Shown here in pieces: positions 26,820-36,134 of a stretch of DNA of 64,000 nt. The notes beneath the pieces are model-generated. The model was given only the letters and a program-made list of their open reading frames with translations. It had not been told where the DNA came from and ran no database searches. The stretch's first letter is position 1; each line of letters begins with the position of its first letter. Origin of the DNA: Sphingopyxis panaciterrulae (lineage in GTDB: Bacteria > Pseudomonadota > Alphaproteobacteria > Sphingomonadales > Sphingomonadaceae); the NCBI RefSeq assembly GCF_014199295.1, contig NZ_JACIJH010000016.1, positions 1 to 64,000 of the forward strand. The letters run 5' to 3'. Both the position numbers and the translations under genes were made by a program.

Positions 26820-28024
26820 AACCCCTGCTGATCGAGAATACCCGCCTGCTCGGCGGCGAGACGGGCCGCCTGCTCGCCGTGGACGGCCGCATCGCGGCGC
26901 TGAACCCCGCCGAGGCGCCCGAGGGCGCAGAGCGGATTGATGCGAAGGGCCAGTGGCTCGCCCCGGGCATCATCGACCTCGGCGTCTTCGCGACCGACAA
27001 GCCCGCTTTCCATTTCGGCGGCATCACGCGCGCCGCGCTGATGCCCGACGGCGGTCCTCTCGACAACCCCGGTCTCGTCGAGAGGGCGGCGAAGGGCGGC
27101 AAGCCAGGCCTGTGGGTCCACCCGCTCGCCGCCGCGACAAAGGGGCTGGAGGGCCGCGAACTGGCCGAGATCGGGCTGATGAAAGGCGCGGGCGCGCGCG
27201 CCGTCGCGACCGGGCGGGCGCGGATCGCCGACGCGGGCGTGATGCGCCGCGTGCTGGCCTATGCGGCGTCGCTCGGTCTGACCGTCATCGCGCACGCTGA
27301 GGACGAAGGACTGACCCACGGCGCGGTCGCGACCGACGGCGAAATGGCGACGCGGCTCGGCCTGTCCTCCGCCCCCGCGATCGCCGAGGCGATGGCGGTC
27401 GCGCGCGACCTTTGCCTGGTCGAGGAAACCGGCGCGGCGCTGCATTTTCGCCAGCTCACGACGGCGCGCGCGCTCGGTCTGGTCCGCGAGGCCAAGGCCA
27501 GAGGCTTTCCCGTCACCTGCGGCATCACGCCGGCGCACCTGTTCCTCTCCGACACCGCAATCGGCGATTTCCGTACGTTCGCGCGCCTGTCGCCGCCGCT
27601 CCGGTCGGAGGACGACCGCCACGCCTGCCTCGCCGCTGTCGCCGACGGGACGATCGACGTCCTCGCCTCGGGCCACGACCCACGCGGGCCGGAGGACAAG
27701 CGCCTGCCCTTCGCCGAGGCGCTGCCGGGCATGGCGGGGGCCGAGACCCTGCTTGCGATGGGGTTGCAGCTCGTCCGCGACGGACATGTGACGGCGGCGC
27801 GCCTCTTCGACCTGCTCGCCGCCAATCCGGCCAGGCTGCTCGGTCTCGACGCGGGCAGGCTCGCTGTGGGGCTGGAGGCCGACCTGATCCTGATCGACGA
27901 GGGAACGCCGTGGCAGGTCGATGCGAAGAAGATGGCGGCATGGGCGGGCAACACGCCCTTCGACGGCATGCCGGTGCAGGGCCGCGCGACGATGCTGTGG
28001 AAGGGCGGCCAGCGGATTCGCTAG
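26810..28024 (+). CDS. pyrC': Dihydroorotase-like protein, probably non-catalytic (PyrC')
   Basis: 404 residues of the dihydroorotase/amidohydrolase family. The first metal motif, normally Asp-x-His-x-His, reads [10 protein letters not shown]: the histidines are Gly58 and Phe60. Other parts of the fold remain ([39 protein letters not shown]). In Pseudomonas such a pseudo-dihydroorotase is needed to assemble active aspartate carbamoyltransferase; the 10-base overlap with pyrB supports that role. A separate dihydroorotase with an intact His-x-His is encoded at 46941-47963, so the pathway step is covered. Calling it inactive is inference from the missing ligands. Confidence 0.88.
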   Translation: MELKPLLIENTRLLGGETGRLLAVDGRIAALNPAEAPEGAERIDAKGQWLAPGIIDLGVFATDKPAFHFGGITRAALMPDGGPLDNPGLVERAAKGGKPGLWVHPLAAATKGLEGRELAEIGLMKGAGARAVATGRARIADAGVMRRVLAYAASLGLTVIAHAEDEGLTHGAVATDGEMATRLGLSSAPAIAEAMAVARDLCLVEETGAALHFRQLTTARALGLVREAKARGFPVTCGITPAHLFLSDTAIGDFRTFARLSPPLRSEDDRHACLAAVADGTIDVLASGHDPRGPEDKRLPFAEALPGMAGAETLLAMGLQLVRDGHVTAARLFDLLAANPARLLGLDAGRLAVGLEADLILIDEGTPWQVDAKKMAAWAGNTPFDGMPVQGRATMLWKGGQRIR

Positions 28025-28048
28025 AGCGGCGAGCTATAACCCTTTCTT

Positions 28049-28128
28049 CCGTTCGTGCTGAGCTTGTCGAAGCACCGTCCTTCTTCTTGCGGCACCTGAA
28101 GAAAGAACGGCCCTTCGACAAGCTCAGA
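28049..28128. repeat. Palindromic repeat, family A, between convergent genes
   Basis: CGTTCGTGCTGAGCTTGTCG and CCCTTCGACAAGCTCAGAGC as facing arms. Short Pro-codon-like GC-rich inverted sequences follow to about 28160, and a small CGTTCGTGTCGAGCGAA-type inverted pair at about 28203-28236. No gene is seen in 28025-28276. Confidence 0.7.
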
Positions 28129-28276
28129 GCCCGCCCCCGCGAAGGCGGGGGGCGAACGGTTCAGATTTGATGCATGATGCTATAGAGCGGGACATCTTCG
28201 CCCGTTCGTGTCTCGACTTCGCTCGACACGAACGGACACAGGGGGCCGCTTCAAGCCATCCCGCGCTTGCGCACCG

Positions 28277-28627
28277 CTACGACCGTAAAATCTTCTCCAT
28301 CGCCCTCCCCTTGGCGAGTTCGTCGATCATCTTGTCGAGGATGCGGATTTCGCGCATCAGCGGGTCATCGATCGTCTCCACCCGGACGCCGCAGACCACG
28401 CCGGTCACCGCCGAACGAGCCGGGTTGAGCGCTGGCGCCTGCGCAAAGAAATCCTCGAAATTCGTGCCTTTCGCCAGCGCGGCATCGAGCGACGCCTGGC
28501 TGTGGCCGGTCAGCCAACACATGATCTCGTCGACCTCCGCCTTCGTGCGACCCTTCTTCTCCGCCTTGACAACATAGTGGGGATAGACGCTCGCGACGGC
28601 GATCGAATAGATGCGATGCCTCGTCAT
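28277..28627 (-). CDS. DUF2200 family protein
   Basis: 116-residue soluble protein matching the DUF2200 pattern closely: [20 protein letters not shown] near the start, [21 protein letters not shown], and [35 protein letters not shown] precedes the ATG. It follows rlpA by 11 bases and appears to be the last gene of the ParA/SPOR/RlpA operon. The family has no known function. Confidence 0.88.
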   Translation of the reverse strand: MTRHRIYSIAVASVYPHYVVKAEKKGRTKAEVDEIMCWLTGHSQASLDAALAKGTNFEDFFAQAPALNPARSAVTGVVCGVRVETIDDPLMREIRILDKMIDELAKGRAMEKILRS

Positions 28628-28638
28628 GCTCCCTCTCC

Positions 28639-29211
28639 TTACCGCCCCCCGGCAGACAGTCGCGCGCGCAACGGCTGGAGTTCACGCGGCGGCAACGGCG
28701 ACAGGCCGGATGCGGGCTTGCCTTCGCGCAGGCGCTTGCGGTCCTTTTCCGATGGCTCGACGCGGCGCACACGCACCGGCGCGATGCCCTTGGCGCGAAT
28801 GCCGAGTTCCTCGGCTGCGCCCTTCGACAGGTCGAGGATGCGCCCGCCGCCCGCGAAGGGACCGCGGTCGTTGACGCGCACGATGATCCGGCGTCCGGTA
28901 TCGAGCGCCGTCACCTCGACATAGGTGGGCAGCGGCAGCGTCCGGTGCGCGGCGGTGATCCAGCCGGGACGGAATTTCTCGCCATTGGCGGTCTGGTTCC
29001 CCGACTCGCTACCATACCAGCTCGCATAGCCGAGCGCGTCATAGGCGGGCGCGGCGGCGGGGACATAGGTGGCGCCGCGAACGGTGTACGGTTTGCCGAT
29101 CCGCACCGGCGTATCGCGAACCGGCCGGAAATCGCCGCCGCCGGCGCAGGCCGATAGCAGCAGCGCCATCGCCGCGACGCCTGCCGTCCGGATTGTCGGA
29201 ACCCCCTGCAT
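28639..29211 (-). CDS. rlpA: RlpA-family septal lytic transglycosylase, lipoprotein
   Basis: 190-residue outer-membrane lipoprotein: signal with lipobox LLLSAC (acylated Cys21 or so). The double-psi beta-barrel is complete: [38 protein letters not shown], and [20 protein letters not shown], including the catalytic Asp in VNDRGPF. Characterised RlpA proteins usually carry a C-terminal SPOR domain; this one ends soon after the barrel with a basic tail, while the gene upstream encodes a separate SPOR lipoprotein. Acts on peptidoglycan strands without stem peptides in Pseudomonas; the same role here is inference. Confidence 0.9.
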   Translation of the reverse strand: MQGVPTIRTAGVAAMALLLSACAGGGDFRPVRDTPVRIGKPYTVRGATYVPAAAPAYDALGYASWYGSESGNQTANGEKFRPGWITAAHRTLPLPTYVEVTALDTGRRIIVRVNDRGPFAGGGRILDLSKGAAEELGIRAKGIAPVRVRRVEPSEKDRKRLREGKPASGLSPLPPRELQPLRARLSAGGR

Positions 29212-29286
29212 GGGCGGACCCTAAATCGTCAGGGCGCCGGCCGGAAGCCCCGTTCGTCGCAAAAAGGAGGGGGCGCGGCGAAGGTT

Positions 29287-30669
29287 TCAGCGCGAGGCGA
29301 ACTGCACCGGCTTGGGCGCGGCGGCCCAACGGATCGCTTCGCTGCCGCCCATTTCGCGAACGAAGCAGCGCTGGCCGGCCGCCTTGAGCTCGCCGCACAG
29401 CTTCATCGCGTCGGCGCGGCTCTTCAGGCCGTTGGCGGTCAGGCGATAGAAGGTGCGACCGTTCACCGTCGCGGCGTGGCTCGACGCCGGAAAGGCGGCG
29501 AGGACGTCGTTGCGGGTCTTGAGCACGCCCCATTTTTCCTTGGCGATCGCCAGGCTGTCATAGGCGCCGAGTTGCACCGCCCAGCCGCTCGGCCGCGCCG
29601 AATCGAAGCGTTGCGGAACCAGGTGCCGGACGAGTTCGGTCGCCTCGCGCTGCGCGGGACGGGTGGCTTCGCTGGCAACGCGCGGCGCATGACGATAGCT
29701 TGCGGCGTCGGCCTTGATCAGCGGCGCGGGCGCCGGAGACGGCAGCTCCGTCACCGGGACGACGCCATTGGCATTGCGCTGAGGCATCGGCAGTTCGACG
29801 GTGCGGATCATGCTGTCGGCGCTCGCGAGCACCGGCGGCGGCGGCGCGAAGCTTTCGACCGGCGCCGGATCGGCGCTGGCGGTCCGCACCGGCGCAGCGA
29901 CCGCGGCCATCTGCGTGTCGGCCGGGAAATTGGCCAGCGCGAGACGGATCGGCATGCCGGCGTCGGTCTGCGCCTCGGTGCCGATCAGGCTGGCGACGCG
30001 GATCTGCTGGTTCGGCTGTTCGGCAAGCTTCGACCATTCGGCCATGCGGCCTTCGAGCTTGTCGAGCGGCAAATCCTGCGACGCGACGATACGCGCCTGC
30101 GCCCAGCGGCCCGAGAGAGCGAGCGCGAGCGCCAGATTCTGCCGCGTGCGGGCGTCGGCGCCCTTCTGGCGCGCCGCGCCGGTCAGGATATAGATCGCCG
30201 CTTCGCTGTCGCCCGACAGCGCGAGCGCCAACCCGGCGTCGGAGGCCGGAACGACTTCGCGATAGTCGTGGAGCAACGCCAGCGCCTCGCTCTTCTGCCC
30301 CTGCGCGATATGCGCGAGGGTCAGCGCGATGACCGTGTTGCTGTCCTTCACGCCCAAATCCATCGCCTCACCGAGCGCGGCGGTAGCGGAAGCGAAGCGG
30401 CCGTCGTTCAGATAGGCCTGGCCGAGCAATGCGCGATAGCTGCCATCGCGCGGGCTCGCCGCAACGGCCTGTTCGGCGAGGCGCACCGCCTTGCTGACCT
30501 TGCCCGCTTCGAGCGCATCGCGCGCGTCATGGGCCGATTTGGCGGCGGTCTGCGGCTTGCCGAGATAGTCGGACGGCGCGTTCGCCATCTTGTTCATGCT
30601 GCAGCCGGTCATGGTGACGCCGATGACGAAACCCGAAACGGCCAGCTTGCCGAGCAGCGTGCGGTTCAT
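29287..30669 (-). CDS. TPR and SPOR domain lipoprotein
   Basis: 460 residues. Lipoprotein signal with lipobox VTMTGC (Cys at 23). Residues about 40-210 form tetratricopeptide-like helices (AVRLAEQAVAASPRDGSYRA, LLGQAYLNDGRFASATAALG). A Pro/Ala-rich linker of about 120 residues follows. The C-terminal ~80 residues are a SPOR domain (GWAVQLGAYDSLAIAKEKWG to GQRCFVREM) that binds denuded septal glycan. It is the third gene of the ParA-led unit and sits directly upstream of rlpA, which lacks its own SPOR domain. Likely recruits partners to the division site; inference. Confidence 0.85.
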   Translation of the reverse strand: MNRTLLGKLAVSGFVIGVTMTGCSMNKMANAPSDYLGKPQTAAKSAHDARDALEAGKVSKAVRLAEQAVAASPRDGSYRALLGQAYLNDGRFASATAALGEAMDLGVKDSNTVIALTLAHIAQGQKSEALALLHDYREVVPASDAGLALALSGDSEAAIYILTGAARQKGADARTRQNLALALALSGRWAQARIVASQDLPLDKLEGRMAEWSKLAEQPNQQIRVASLIGTEAQTDAGMPIRLALANFPADTQMAAVAAPVRTASADPAPVESFAPPPPVLASADSMIRTVELPMPQRNANGVVPVTELPSPAPAPLIKADAASYRHAPRVASEATRPAQREATELVRHLVPQRFDSARPSGWAVQLGAYDSLAIAKEKWGVLKTRNDVLAAFPASSHAATVNGRTFYRLTANGLKSRADAMKLCGELKAAGQRCFVREMGGSEAIRWAAAPKPVQFASR

Positions 30670-30692
30670 TGTCGGTCCCCCCTCTTGAAAAC

Positions 30693-31334
30693 TCAGCTTG
30701 CCCGCCGCGCGGGACGCGCCGCCGGCAGGCGGCTCGCCATCGCGTCGATTTCGGGCAGCGAGGCCAGATAGTCGTCGAGCAATTCGGTCAGGATCGTCTG
30801 CGCCGACCGCGCCGTCACCGCGCTCGCAAGGCGGAGGCGCAGATGGCGTTCGGCATCGAGGCGCAGGGTGAAGGCCGCCTTGTCGCGGGCGCGCTGGCCT
30901 CGCGGCGCCTTTGCCCTGGGCTTGGGGCGCGCTTCGACCGCACGCGCCACCGCAGCGACGCGGTCGGCGAGATCTTCCTGCTGGCGCACGACTTCGGGCA
31001 CCTCGGCCTCGAAGCTGTCTGCTTCGTCGACCGGAACGAGCGTTTCGGCCGCGGGCTCGACTGCGCTGTCCTCGACCGCCTGCTCGGCCTCGACATTGTG
31101 CGCGAGCACCGATCCGGTGAGCAGCGGCTTCAGGTCGACCATGTGCGCCGGCTCGCCCGACGGATCGGGATCGACGTCATAGCCCATGTCGTTCCAGCCG
31201 AGATCGTCATAGCCGGTGCCGACGAGCGGTCCGGGACCGCTGCCGAGCGGCTGGCGGCGCATGGCGGGCCGCGCCGCGCCCTTGCGGGCAAGCAGGCCAG
31301 CGCTCAGCGATGCGAGAGGTTTGGGTTCGCCCAT
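30693..31334 (-). CDS. Ribbon-helix-helix-like protein, candidate partner of the ParA ATPase
   Basis: 213 residues. The first ~140 are low-complexity, acidic in the middle (VEAEQAVEDSAVEPAAE) and basic near 137-150 (RPKPRAKAPRGQRARDK). The C-terminal part, AFTLRLDAERHLRLRLASA then RSAQTILTELLDDYLAS, fits a ribbon-helix-helix: a strand followed by two helices, as in CopG and ParG. The ATG at 31334 lies 17 bases after the ParA-like stop. Small RHH proteins are the centromere-binding partners of ParA in type Ib partition systems, so this may be a chromosomal ParA-RHH pair. No sequence match was run; the fold call is by eye. Confidence 0.65.
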   Translation of the reverse strand: MGEPKPLASLSAGLLARKGAARPAMRRQPLGSGPGPLVGTGYDDLGWNDMGYDVDPDPSGEPAHMVDLKPLLTGSVLAHNVEAEQAVEDSAVEPAAETLVPVDEADSFEAEVPEVVRQQEDLADRVAAVARAVEARPKPRAKAPRGQRARDKAAFTLRLDAERHLRLRLASAVTARSAQTILTELLDDYLASLPEIDAMASRLPAARPARRAS

Positions 31335-31351
31335 GATACTACCCTCCCCCT

Positions 31352-32074
31352 TCACTGACCGGCGATACGGCGGCCGAAGCCTCCGCCCATCGGACGAACG
31401 GCGCCGTAATTGCCCTGGGTGGGGATCGGCGCGGCGAAGATCGTGCGGCGGAAATTCTTTTCGAGCCGGTCGTTCATATAGGTCCAGAGTTGCCGGATCT
31501 CGTCGGCCGAGCGGCCGTTCGGGTCGACCTCCATCACCGTGCGGCCGTCGATCATCGATGCGGCATAATCGGTCCGGTGGTGCAGCGTGACCGGCGCCAC
31601 GGTGCCGTGCTGCGACAGCGCGACCGCGGCCTCGCTGGTGATCTTCGCCTTGGGGGTAGCGGCGTTGACGACGAAGACGAGCGGCTTGCCGGCGCGCTCG
31701 CACAGGTCGACGGTCGCGCCGACGGCGCGCAGGTCGTGCGGGCTGGGACGCGTCGGGACAACGATCAGTTCGGCGACGCCGATCACGCTCTGGATCGCCA
31801 TGGTGATCGCCGGCGGGGTGTCGATCACCGCGAGCTTGAAGCCCTGCTGGCGCAGGATTTCGAGGTCGGAGGCGAGCCGCGCGACGGTGGTCTGGGCGAA
31901 CGCCGGCAGGTCGGTTTCGCGCTCGTTCCACCAGTCGGCGAGCGAACCCTGCGGGTCGATGTCGATGAGGACGACCGGGCCGGCGCCCGAAAGCTGGGCT
32001 TGAACGGCCAGATGGCCCGACAAGGTCGTCTTGCCCGACCCGCCTTTCTGTGAAGCCAATGCCAAAACGCGCAC
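31352..32074 (-). CDS. ParA/MinD-family ATPase
   Basis: 240-residue deviant-Walker ATPase. Walker A with the signature lysine is SQKGGSGKTTLSG; the switch DIDPQGSLADWW and Walker B VIDTPPAIT follow. It begins with GTG at 32074, preceded by GAGGGGG at seven bases; upstream ATGs in this frame would add unrelated sequence. It is not next to parB, gid or other origin genes, so it is an orphan ParA rather than the chromosomal partition copy. It heads a five-gene run: ParA, RHH-like protein, TPR-SPOR lipoprotein, RlpA, DUF2200. Positioning of a septal or envelope cargo is plausible. Confidence 0.88.
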   Translation of the reverse strand: MRVLALASQKGGSGKTTLSGHLAVQAQLSGAGPVVLIDIDPQGSLADWWNERETDLPAFAQTTVARLASDLEILRQQGFKLAVIDTPPAITMAIQSVIGVAELIVVPTRPSPHDLRAVGATVDLCERAGKPLVFVVNAATPKAKITSEAAVALSQHGTVAPVTLHHRTDYAASMIDGRTVMEVDPNGRSADEIRQLWTYMNDRLEKNFRRTIFAAPIPTQGNYGAVRPMGGGFGRRIAGQ

Positions 32075-32335
32075 GACGGTCCCCCTCGGAAAATCCACTA
32101 TCGGGCGTCGAAATGGCACGGGGGGCGCTAAAATTGGGTTAACGATGACAAAATGACGGTGAACGCTTCGTTCCCGAACAGGGTTAATATGGCGCTGATG
32201 CACTTCTGTGCCAGATCGGATCAAAAGCGGCTTTTCCGCGTTTCTCGCTAACGGGGTGTTAGCCATTTCGGGTTAGGCGCTGCCCGGGGACTGGTCGCTC
32301 GCCGGGGCGACATCAGGTCATTGGAGAGAGTTTCG
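32075..32335. other. Divergent intergenic region of the ParA and SEL1-SPOR genes
   Basis: 261 bases without a gene, less GC-rich than its surroundings. It contains GGTTAACGATGACA and GGGTTAATATGG, with TTAACGAT one base off the CtrA half-site TTAACCAT; this is weak evidence. Two promoters facing apart must lie here. Confidence 0.45.
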
Positions 32336-33622
32336 ATGCGATCCATCCGTATAGCCGCCCTGCTGGCGCTGCCGCTCGCCGCGGCGACGCTGGCCGCCGC
32401 GCCCGCCCATGCCGACGTGAAGTCGGGAGTCGAGGCGTGGCAGCGCGGCGACTATCAGGCGGCCGTCGCCGAATGGCGCCCGCTCGCCATCGCCGGCGAC
32501 GCCGATGCGCAGTTCAACCTCGGTCAGGCGTACAAGCTGGGCCGCGGCGTCCCGAGCGATCTCGGCCAGGCCGAAGCCTGGTATCGCCGCGCAGCAAAGC
32601 AGGGCCATCTGCAGGCCGAGGACAATCTGGGCCTCGTCCTGTTCACGGCCGGCCGCCGGCAGGAGGCCATGCCCTATATCGAGCATTCGGCCGCACGCGG
32701 CGAACCGCGAGCGCAATATGTCCTCGGCACCGCGCATTTCAACGGCGACCTGGCCGAAGAGGACTGGCCGCTTGCCTATGCGCTGACCAAGCGGGCCAGC
32801 GATGCCGGTCTGCAACTCGCCTCGGCGCGGCTCGCGCAGCTCGACCAGCTCATCCCGCTCGAACAGCGGCAGCGCGGACTCGCCATGCTGCCCGCGATGG
32901 AAAAGAGCGAGACGCAGACGCGGCTCTCGGCGGTGAGCGCCGGCGCGCCGACGGCGCCCGCCAAGCCGAAACCCTCGCCGATCCAGACCGCCAGCCTGCC
33001 AGCCTCGGTCCCGGCCGCAACCTATGCGCCGCCGCCGGTGATCGTGCCGACGCCGGCTCCGGCGCCCGCACCTGCCGCGCCGGTTCCGGCTCCCGCCGCA
33101 CCGCCCAAGGCGCTGCCCTCACCCGCCGCTCAGCAGGCGGCCGCTGCAGCAGCCGAAGCGACCGCCGCCGCCGATACCGCGGTGGCCGTCGCGGCCGAAC
33201 CGGTTGCCGAGGTGCCGGCGCAGCCGGTGACGCCCGGCACCAGCTATGCCCCGCCGCCCGAAAGCGGCCCGCTGCCGCCCAAGGCTGCCCCCGTCGCGCC
33301 GCGCCCGGCCAAACCGGTTCCGGCGCCCGCCCCCGCGGCGCCCGTGGTGCACGCCGGCGCCGCGCCGATGCCCTCGACGCCCGCCGCCGCCAGCCCGTGG
33401 CGCGCGCAGCTCGGCGCCTTCGCAGTCGACGGCAATGCCCGCAAGCTGTGGAAGAGCCTCGAAAAGAAATATCCGAAGCTCGCGGCACGCCAGCCCTATC
33501 TGGTCAAGAGCGCCAAACTCACCCGCCTTCAGGCCGGCGGCTTCGCCAGCAAGGCCGAGGCGCAAAGTTTTTGCGCGACGATGAAGCAGGGCGGGCAGTC
33601 CTGCCTGGTGATCGACCGCTAA
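32336..33622 (+). CDS. SEL1-repeat and SPOR domain protein, exported
   Basis: 428 residues. Signal peptide of about 27 residues (LAAAPAHA). SEL1/TPR-type repeats cover about 30-200 (DADAQFNLGQAYKLGRGVPS and similar). A Pro/Ala linker of about 130 residues follows, then a C-terminal SPOR domain (SPWRAQLGAFAVDGNARKLW to GGQSCLVIDR). GGAGAG precedes the ATG at 32336, eight bases away. It is divergent from the ParA-led operon, which encodes another SPOR protein and RlpA, so the locus concentrates septal peptidoglycan functions. Confidence 0.88.
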   Translation: MRSIRIAALLALPLAAATLAAAPAHADVKSGVEAWQRGDYQAAVAEWRPLAIAGDADAQFNLGQAYKLGRGVPSDLGQAEAWYRRAAKQGHLQAEDNLGLVLFTAGRRQEAMPYIEHSAARGEPRAQYVLGTAHFNGDLAEEDWPLAYALTKRASDAGLQLASARLAQLDQLIPLEQRQRGLAMLPAMEKSETQTRLSAVSAGAPTAPAKPKPSPIQTASLPASVPAATYAPPPVIVPTPAPAPAPAAPVPAPAAPPKALPSPAAQQAAAAAAEATAAADTAVAVAAEPVAEVPAQPVTPGTSYAPPPESGPLPPKAAPVAPRPAKPVPAPAPAAPVVHAGAAPMPSTPAAASPWRAQLGAFAVDGNARKLWKSLEKKYPKLAARQPYLVKSAKLTRLQAGGFASKAEAQSFCATMKQGGQSCLVIDR

Positions 33623-33625
33623 ACC

Positions 33626-34114
33626 CTATTCCGATCCCGCGGCGACGAAGCGCGCGCCGGCGCGGTCCTTCACCGTCGTCGCGGGATCGAACAGCAGGCC
33701 ATTCATCGCGATATAGACACCCGCGGGCAGCGTCTGAACCGCCGCAAGCGCGAAGCCGACGTTGAATTCGGCGTCGCTGGCGCGCACCGACGCAGGCTGC
33801 ATCGCCCCGGTTATCACGATCGTCTTGCCCGGGATCGCGGCGAGCAGGCGCCCGGTGACGACCATCGTGTCGGTGCCGTGGGTGACCAGGATGCGCGCCG
33901 CATCGCTCGCCGCCACCGCAGCGCGGATCGCCTCGCGGTCGGCATCGTCGAGCTCGAGGCTGTCCTTGCGCATCAACTGGGTGACGCGGTGCGGGACGTG
34001 GACATTGTTCTCGCGCAGCATGTCGGGGATCGCCGCGGGGCCGATCTGGAACTCCGACAGGGCGTCGAAATAGACCTTGTCGATCGTTCCGCCGGTGGTG
34101 AAGATGTCGATCAT
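33626..34114 (-). CDS. Short asparaginase-domain protein
   Basis: 162 residues, half the length of a normal L-asparaginase. It keeps the N-terminal catalytic domain: IFTTGGTIDK with the nucleophile Thr and VTHGTDTMVVTGRLL with the second Thr-Asp pair, plus ITGAMQPASVRASDAEFN. The C-terminal domain is absent with no trace of a frameshift. Stand-alone proteins of this size are annotated in other proteobacteria, so it may be a natural short form. The stop is three bases from the convergent SEL1-SPOR gene. ATG 34114 follows GGAAGG. Confidence 0.8.
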   Translation of the reverse strand: MIDIFTTGGTIDKVYFDALSEFQIGPAAIPDMLRENNVHVPHRVTQLMRKDSLELDDADREAIRAAVAASDAARILVTHGTDTMVVTGRLLAAIPGKTIVITGAMQPASVRASDAEFNVGFALAAVQTLPAGVYIAMNGLLFDPATTVKDRAGARFVAAGSE

Positions 34115-34140
34115 GGAATGAACCTTCCGGGTTTTCGCTT

Positions 34141-34224
34141 CGTCATTGCGAGCGAAGCGAAGCAATCCAGAGCGAGTCAGCGCCTGCTCTGGATTGCCGC
34201 GTCGCTTCGCTCCTCGCAATGACG
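34141..34224. repeat. Palindromic repeat, family C
   Basis: CGTCATTGCGAGCGAAGCGA and CGCTTCGCTCCTCGCAATGA as facing arms, between lysK and the asparaginase gene, both on the minus strand. Confidence 0.75.
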
Positions 34225-34231
34225 AACAATA

Positions 34232-35833
34232 TCAGGCCAAAGCCTCGGCGATCAGCCGCCGCGTGTTGGTGATCCCGAACAGCGCGATGAAGCTGCCCAT
34301 GCGCGGGCCCGCGCTCGATCCGAGCAGGGTCTCGTAGAGCGCCTTGAACCAATCGCGAAGATTTTCAAAGCCATAAGCTTCGTTCTTGCCAATCTCATAC
34401 ACGATATTCTGGATATCGTCGGCCGAGGCGTCGACGGGGAGCGCCGCGAGCTTGTCGTCGAGGTCGCGCAGGGCCGCGCCCTCGCCGCCCTGCGGCTTGC
34501 GGCGCTGCAAGGTTGGCGCGACGAAGTCGCGGTTATACGCCATCGCATTGTCGATCAGACGATCGAGCTCGGGATAGCTGTCGGCATTCGCGCCCGCGAC
34601 ATATTGGCCGAGGTAGCGCCAGATCTGATCCTTCGACGCGTCGGCGCCCATCACCCCGACGAGGTTGAGGAGGAGGCCGAAGGTGACCGGCAGCACCGCT
34701 TCCGGCATATCCTCGCCGCGCGCGACATGGACATGATGCACGGGATTGCCGAGCTTCTTGTCGGCTTCCTGCGCCGGATAATTGCCGCGCATCTGCAGAT
34801 ATTCGTCGACCGCTTTCGGGATCACCCCGATGTGGAGCTGCTTCGCCGACTTGGGTTCGCGATAGATGTAGAAGGCGAGGCTTTCCTCGCTGCCATAGTC
34901 GAGCCATTGTTCGAGGCTGAGGCCATTGCCCTTCGACTTCGAGATCTTCTCGCCCTTTTCGTCGAGGAACATCTCATAGATCAGCCCCTCGGGCTTGCGC
35001 CCGCCGAGTGCCTTCGCGATCTTGCCCGACTGGATGCCGCTGTCGGTCAGGTCCTTGCCATACATTTCATAGTCGACGCCGAGCGCGACCCAGCGCATCG
35101 CCCAGTCGACCTTCCATTGCAGCTTGGCACCACCCGACAGGATATTGTGGGTGATCGTCTCGCCCTCGTCCTCGAACGACACGATCCCGGCGTCGGCGTC
35201 GACGACGGTCACCGGCACCTGGAGCACGATACCCGACTTCGGGCTGACCGGCAGCACCGGTGAATAGGTCGCCGCGCGCTCGGCTCGCAGCGTCGGCAGC
35301 ATGATGTCGAGAATATCCTGATTGTGACGCAGGACATTCTTCAGCGCATCGTCGAAGGCGCCCGCCTTGTAGCGCTCGGTCGAGCTGACGAATTCATATT
35401 CGAATCCGAAGCGGTCGAGGAATTCGCGCAGCATCGCATTATTGTGATGCGCGAAACTTTCATATTTGCCGAACGGATCGGGGATGGCGGTCAGCGGCTT
35501 GCCCAGATGTTCGCGCAGCATGTCGCCGTTCGGCACATTGTCGGGCACCTTGCGCAATCCGTCCATATCGTCACTGAACGCGACGAGCCGCGTGGACGCG
35601 CCGCCGGTGATCGCCTCATAGGCGCGGCGCACCATCGTCGTGCGCAGCACTTCGTTGAAGGTGCCGATATGCGGCAGGCCCGAGGGACCATAGCCGGTCT
35701 CAAACAGCATCGCCTCGCCGCCCGGCTTGCCGTCGGGATAGCGTTTGACCAGCTTGCGCGCTTCCTCGAACGGCCAGGCCTTGGAGGTTTGCGCGGGTTC
35801 GCGCAGCGATGGATGAAGATGCAAGTCGGTCAT
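34232..35833 (-). CDS. lysK: Lysyl-tRNA synthetase, class I
   Basis: 533 residues. This is the archaeal-type class I enzyme found in alphaproteobacteria in place of class II LysS. HIGH-type motif: GPSGLPHIGTFNEVL; KMSKS-type motif: GEKISKSKGNGLSLEQW. The rest (FSDDMDGLRKVPDNVP, PVLPVSPKSGIVLQVPV) matches the family. The ATG at 35833 is clear. It charges tRNA-Lys in the cytosol. No sign of a second copy in the window. Confidence 0.95.
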   Translation of the reverse strand: MTDLHLHPSLREPAQTSKAWPFEEARKLVKRYPDGKPGGEAMLFETGYGPSGLPHIGTFNEVLRTTMVRRAYEAITGGASTRLVAFSDDMDGLRKVPDNVPNGDMLREHLGKPLTAIPDPFGKYESFAHHNNAMLREFLDRFGFEYEFVSSTERYKAGAFDDALKNVLRHNQDILDIMLPTLRAERAATYSPVLPVSPKSGIVLQVPVTVVDADAGIVSFEDEGETITHNILSGGAKLQWKVDWAMRWVALGVDYEMYGKDLTDSGIQSGKIAKALGGRKPEGLIYEMFLDEKGEKISKSKGNGLSLEQWLDYGSEESLAFYIYREPKSAKQLHIGVIPKAVDEYLQMRGNYPAQEADKKLGNPVHHVHVARGEDMPEAVLPVTFGLLLNLVGVMGADASKDQIWRYLGQYVAGANADSYPELDRLIDNAMAYNRDFVAPTLQRRKPQGGEGAALRDLDDKLAALPVDASADDIQNIVYEIGKNEAYGFENLRDWFKALYETLLGSSAGPRMGSFIALFGITNTRRLIAEALA

Positions 35834-35957
35834 GGCGCGCCCATAGCGGCAAGAAGGCCCAATGGGAAGAAGGGCGGAATTCCGCGCGACTTTATGATAA
35901 GGTCCGCTGTCGTGAGCCGTGACGCAGTTTGAAAGCAGGAGCGTGATTTACCTTCTT

Positions 35958-35986
35958 CGTCACCCCGGACTTGATCCGGGGTGACG
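35958..35986. repeat. Palindromic repeat, family B
   Basis: Single compact copy, CGTCACCCCGGACTTGATCC continuing to GGGGTGACG. The remaining sequence of the 301-base gap 35834-36134, between divergent lysK and the PilZ gene, shows no other element. Confidence 0.75.
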
Positions 35987-36134
35987 AGACAGGGAATTGC
36001 GCCTTCCGGATCCAGACTGCGCCACCACCACAGCGCGATGACGTCGCCGCCGATAATCGCCCCATGCGGCGTGACGACGGAGGCCAGCCATCATCGTTAC
36101 CCGAATATTTACCATGATCGGCTAATGTCGCCGT

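Noticed and set aside
28277..28627. Toxin-antitoxin system with DUF2200
   Set aside because: The neighbour is RlpA, not a small regulator, and the gene belongs to a longer operon.
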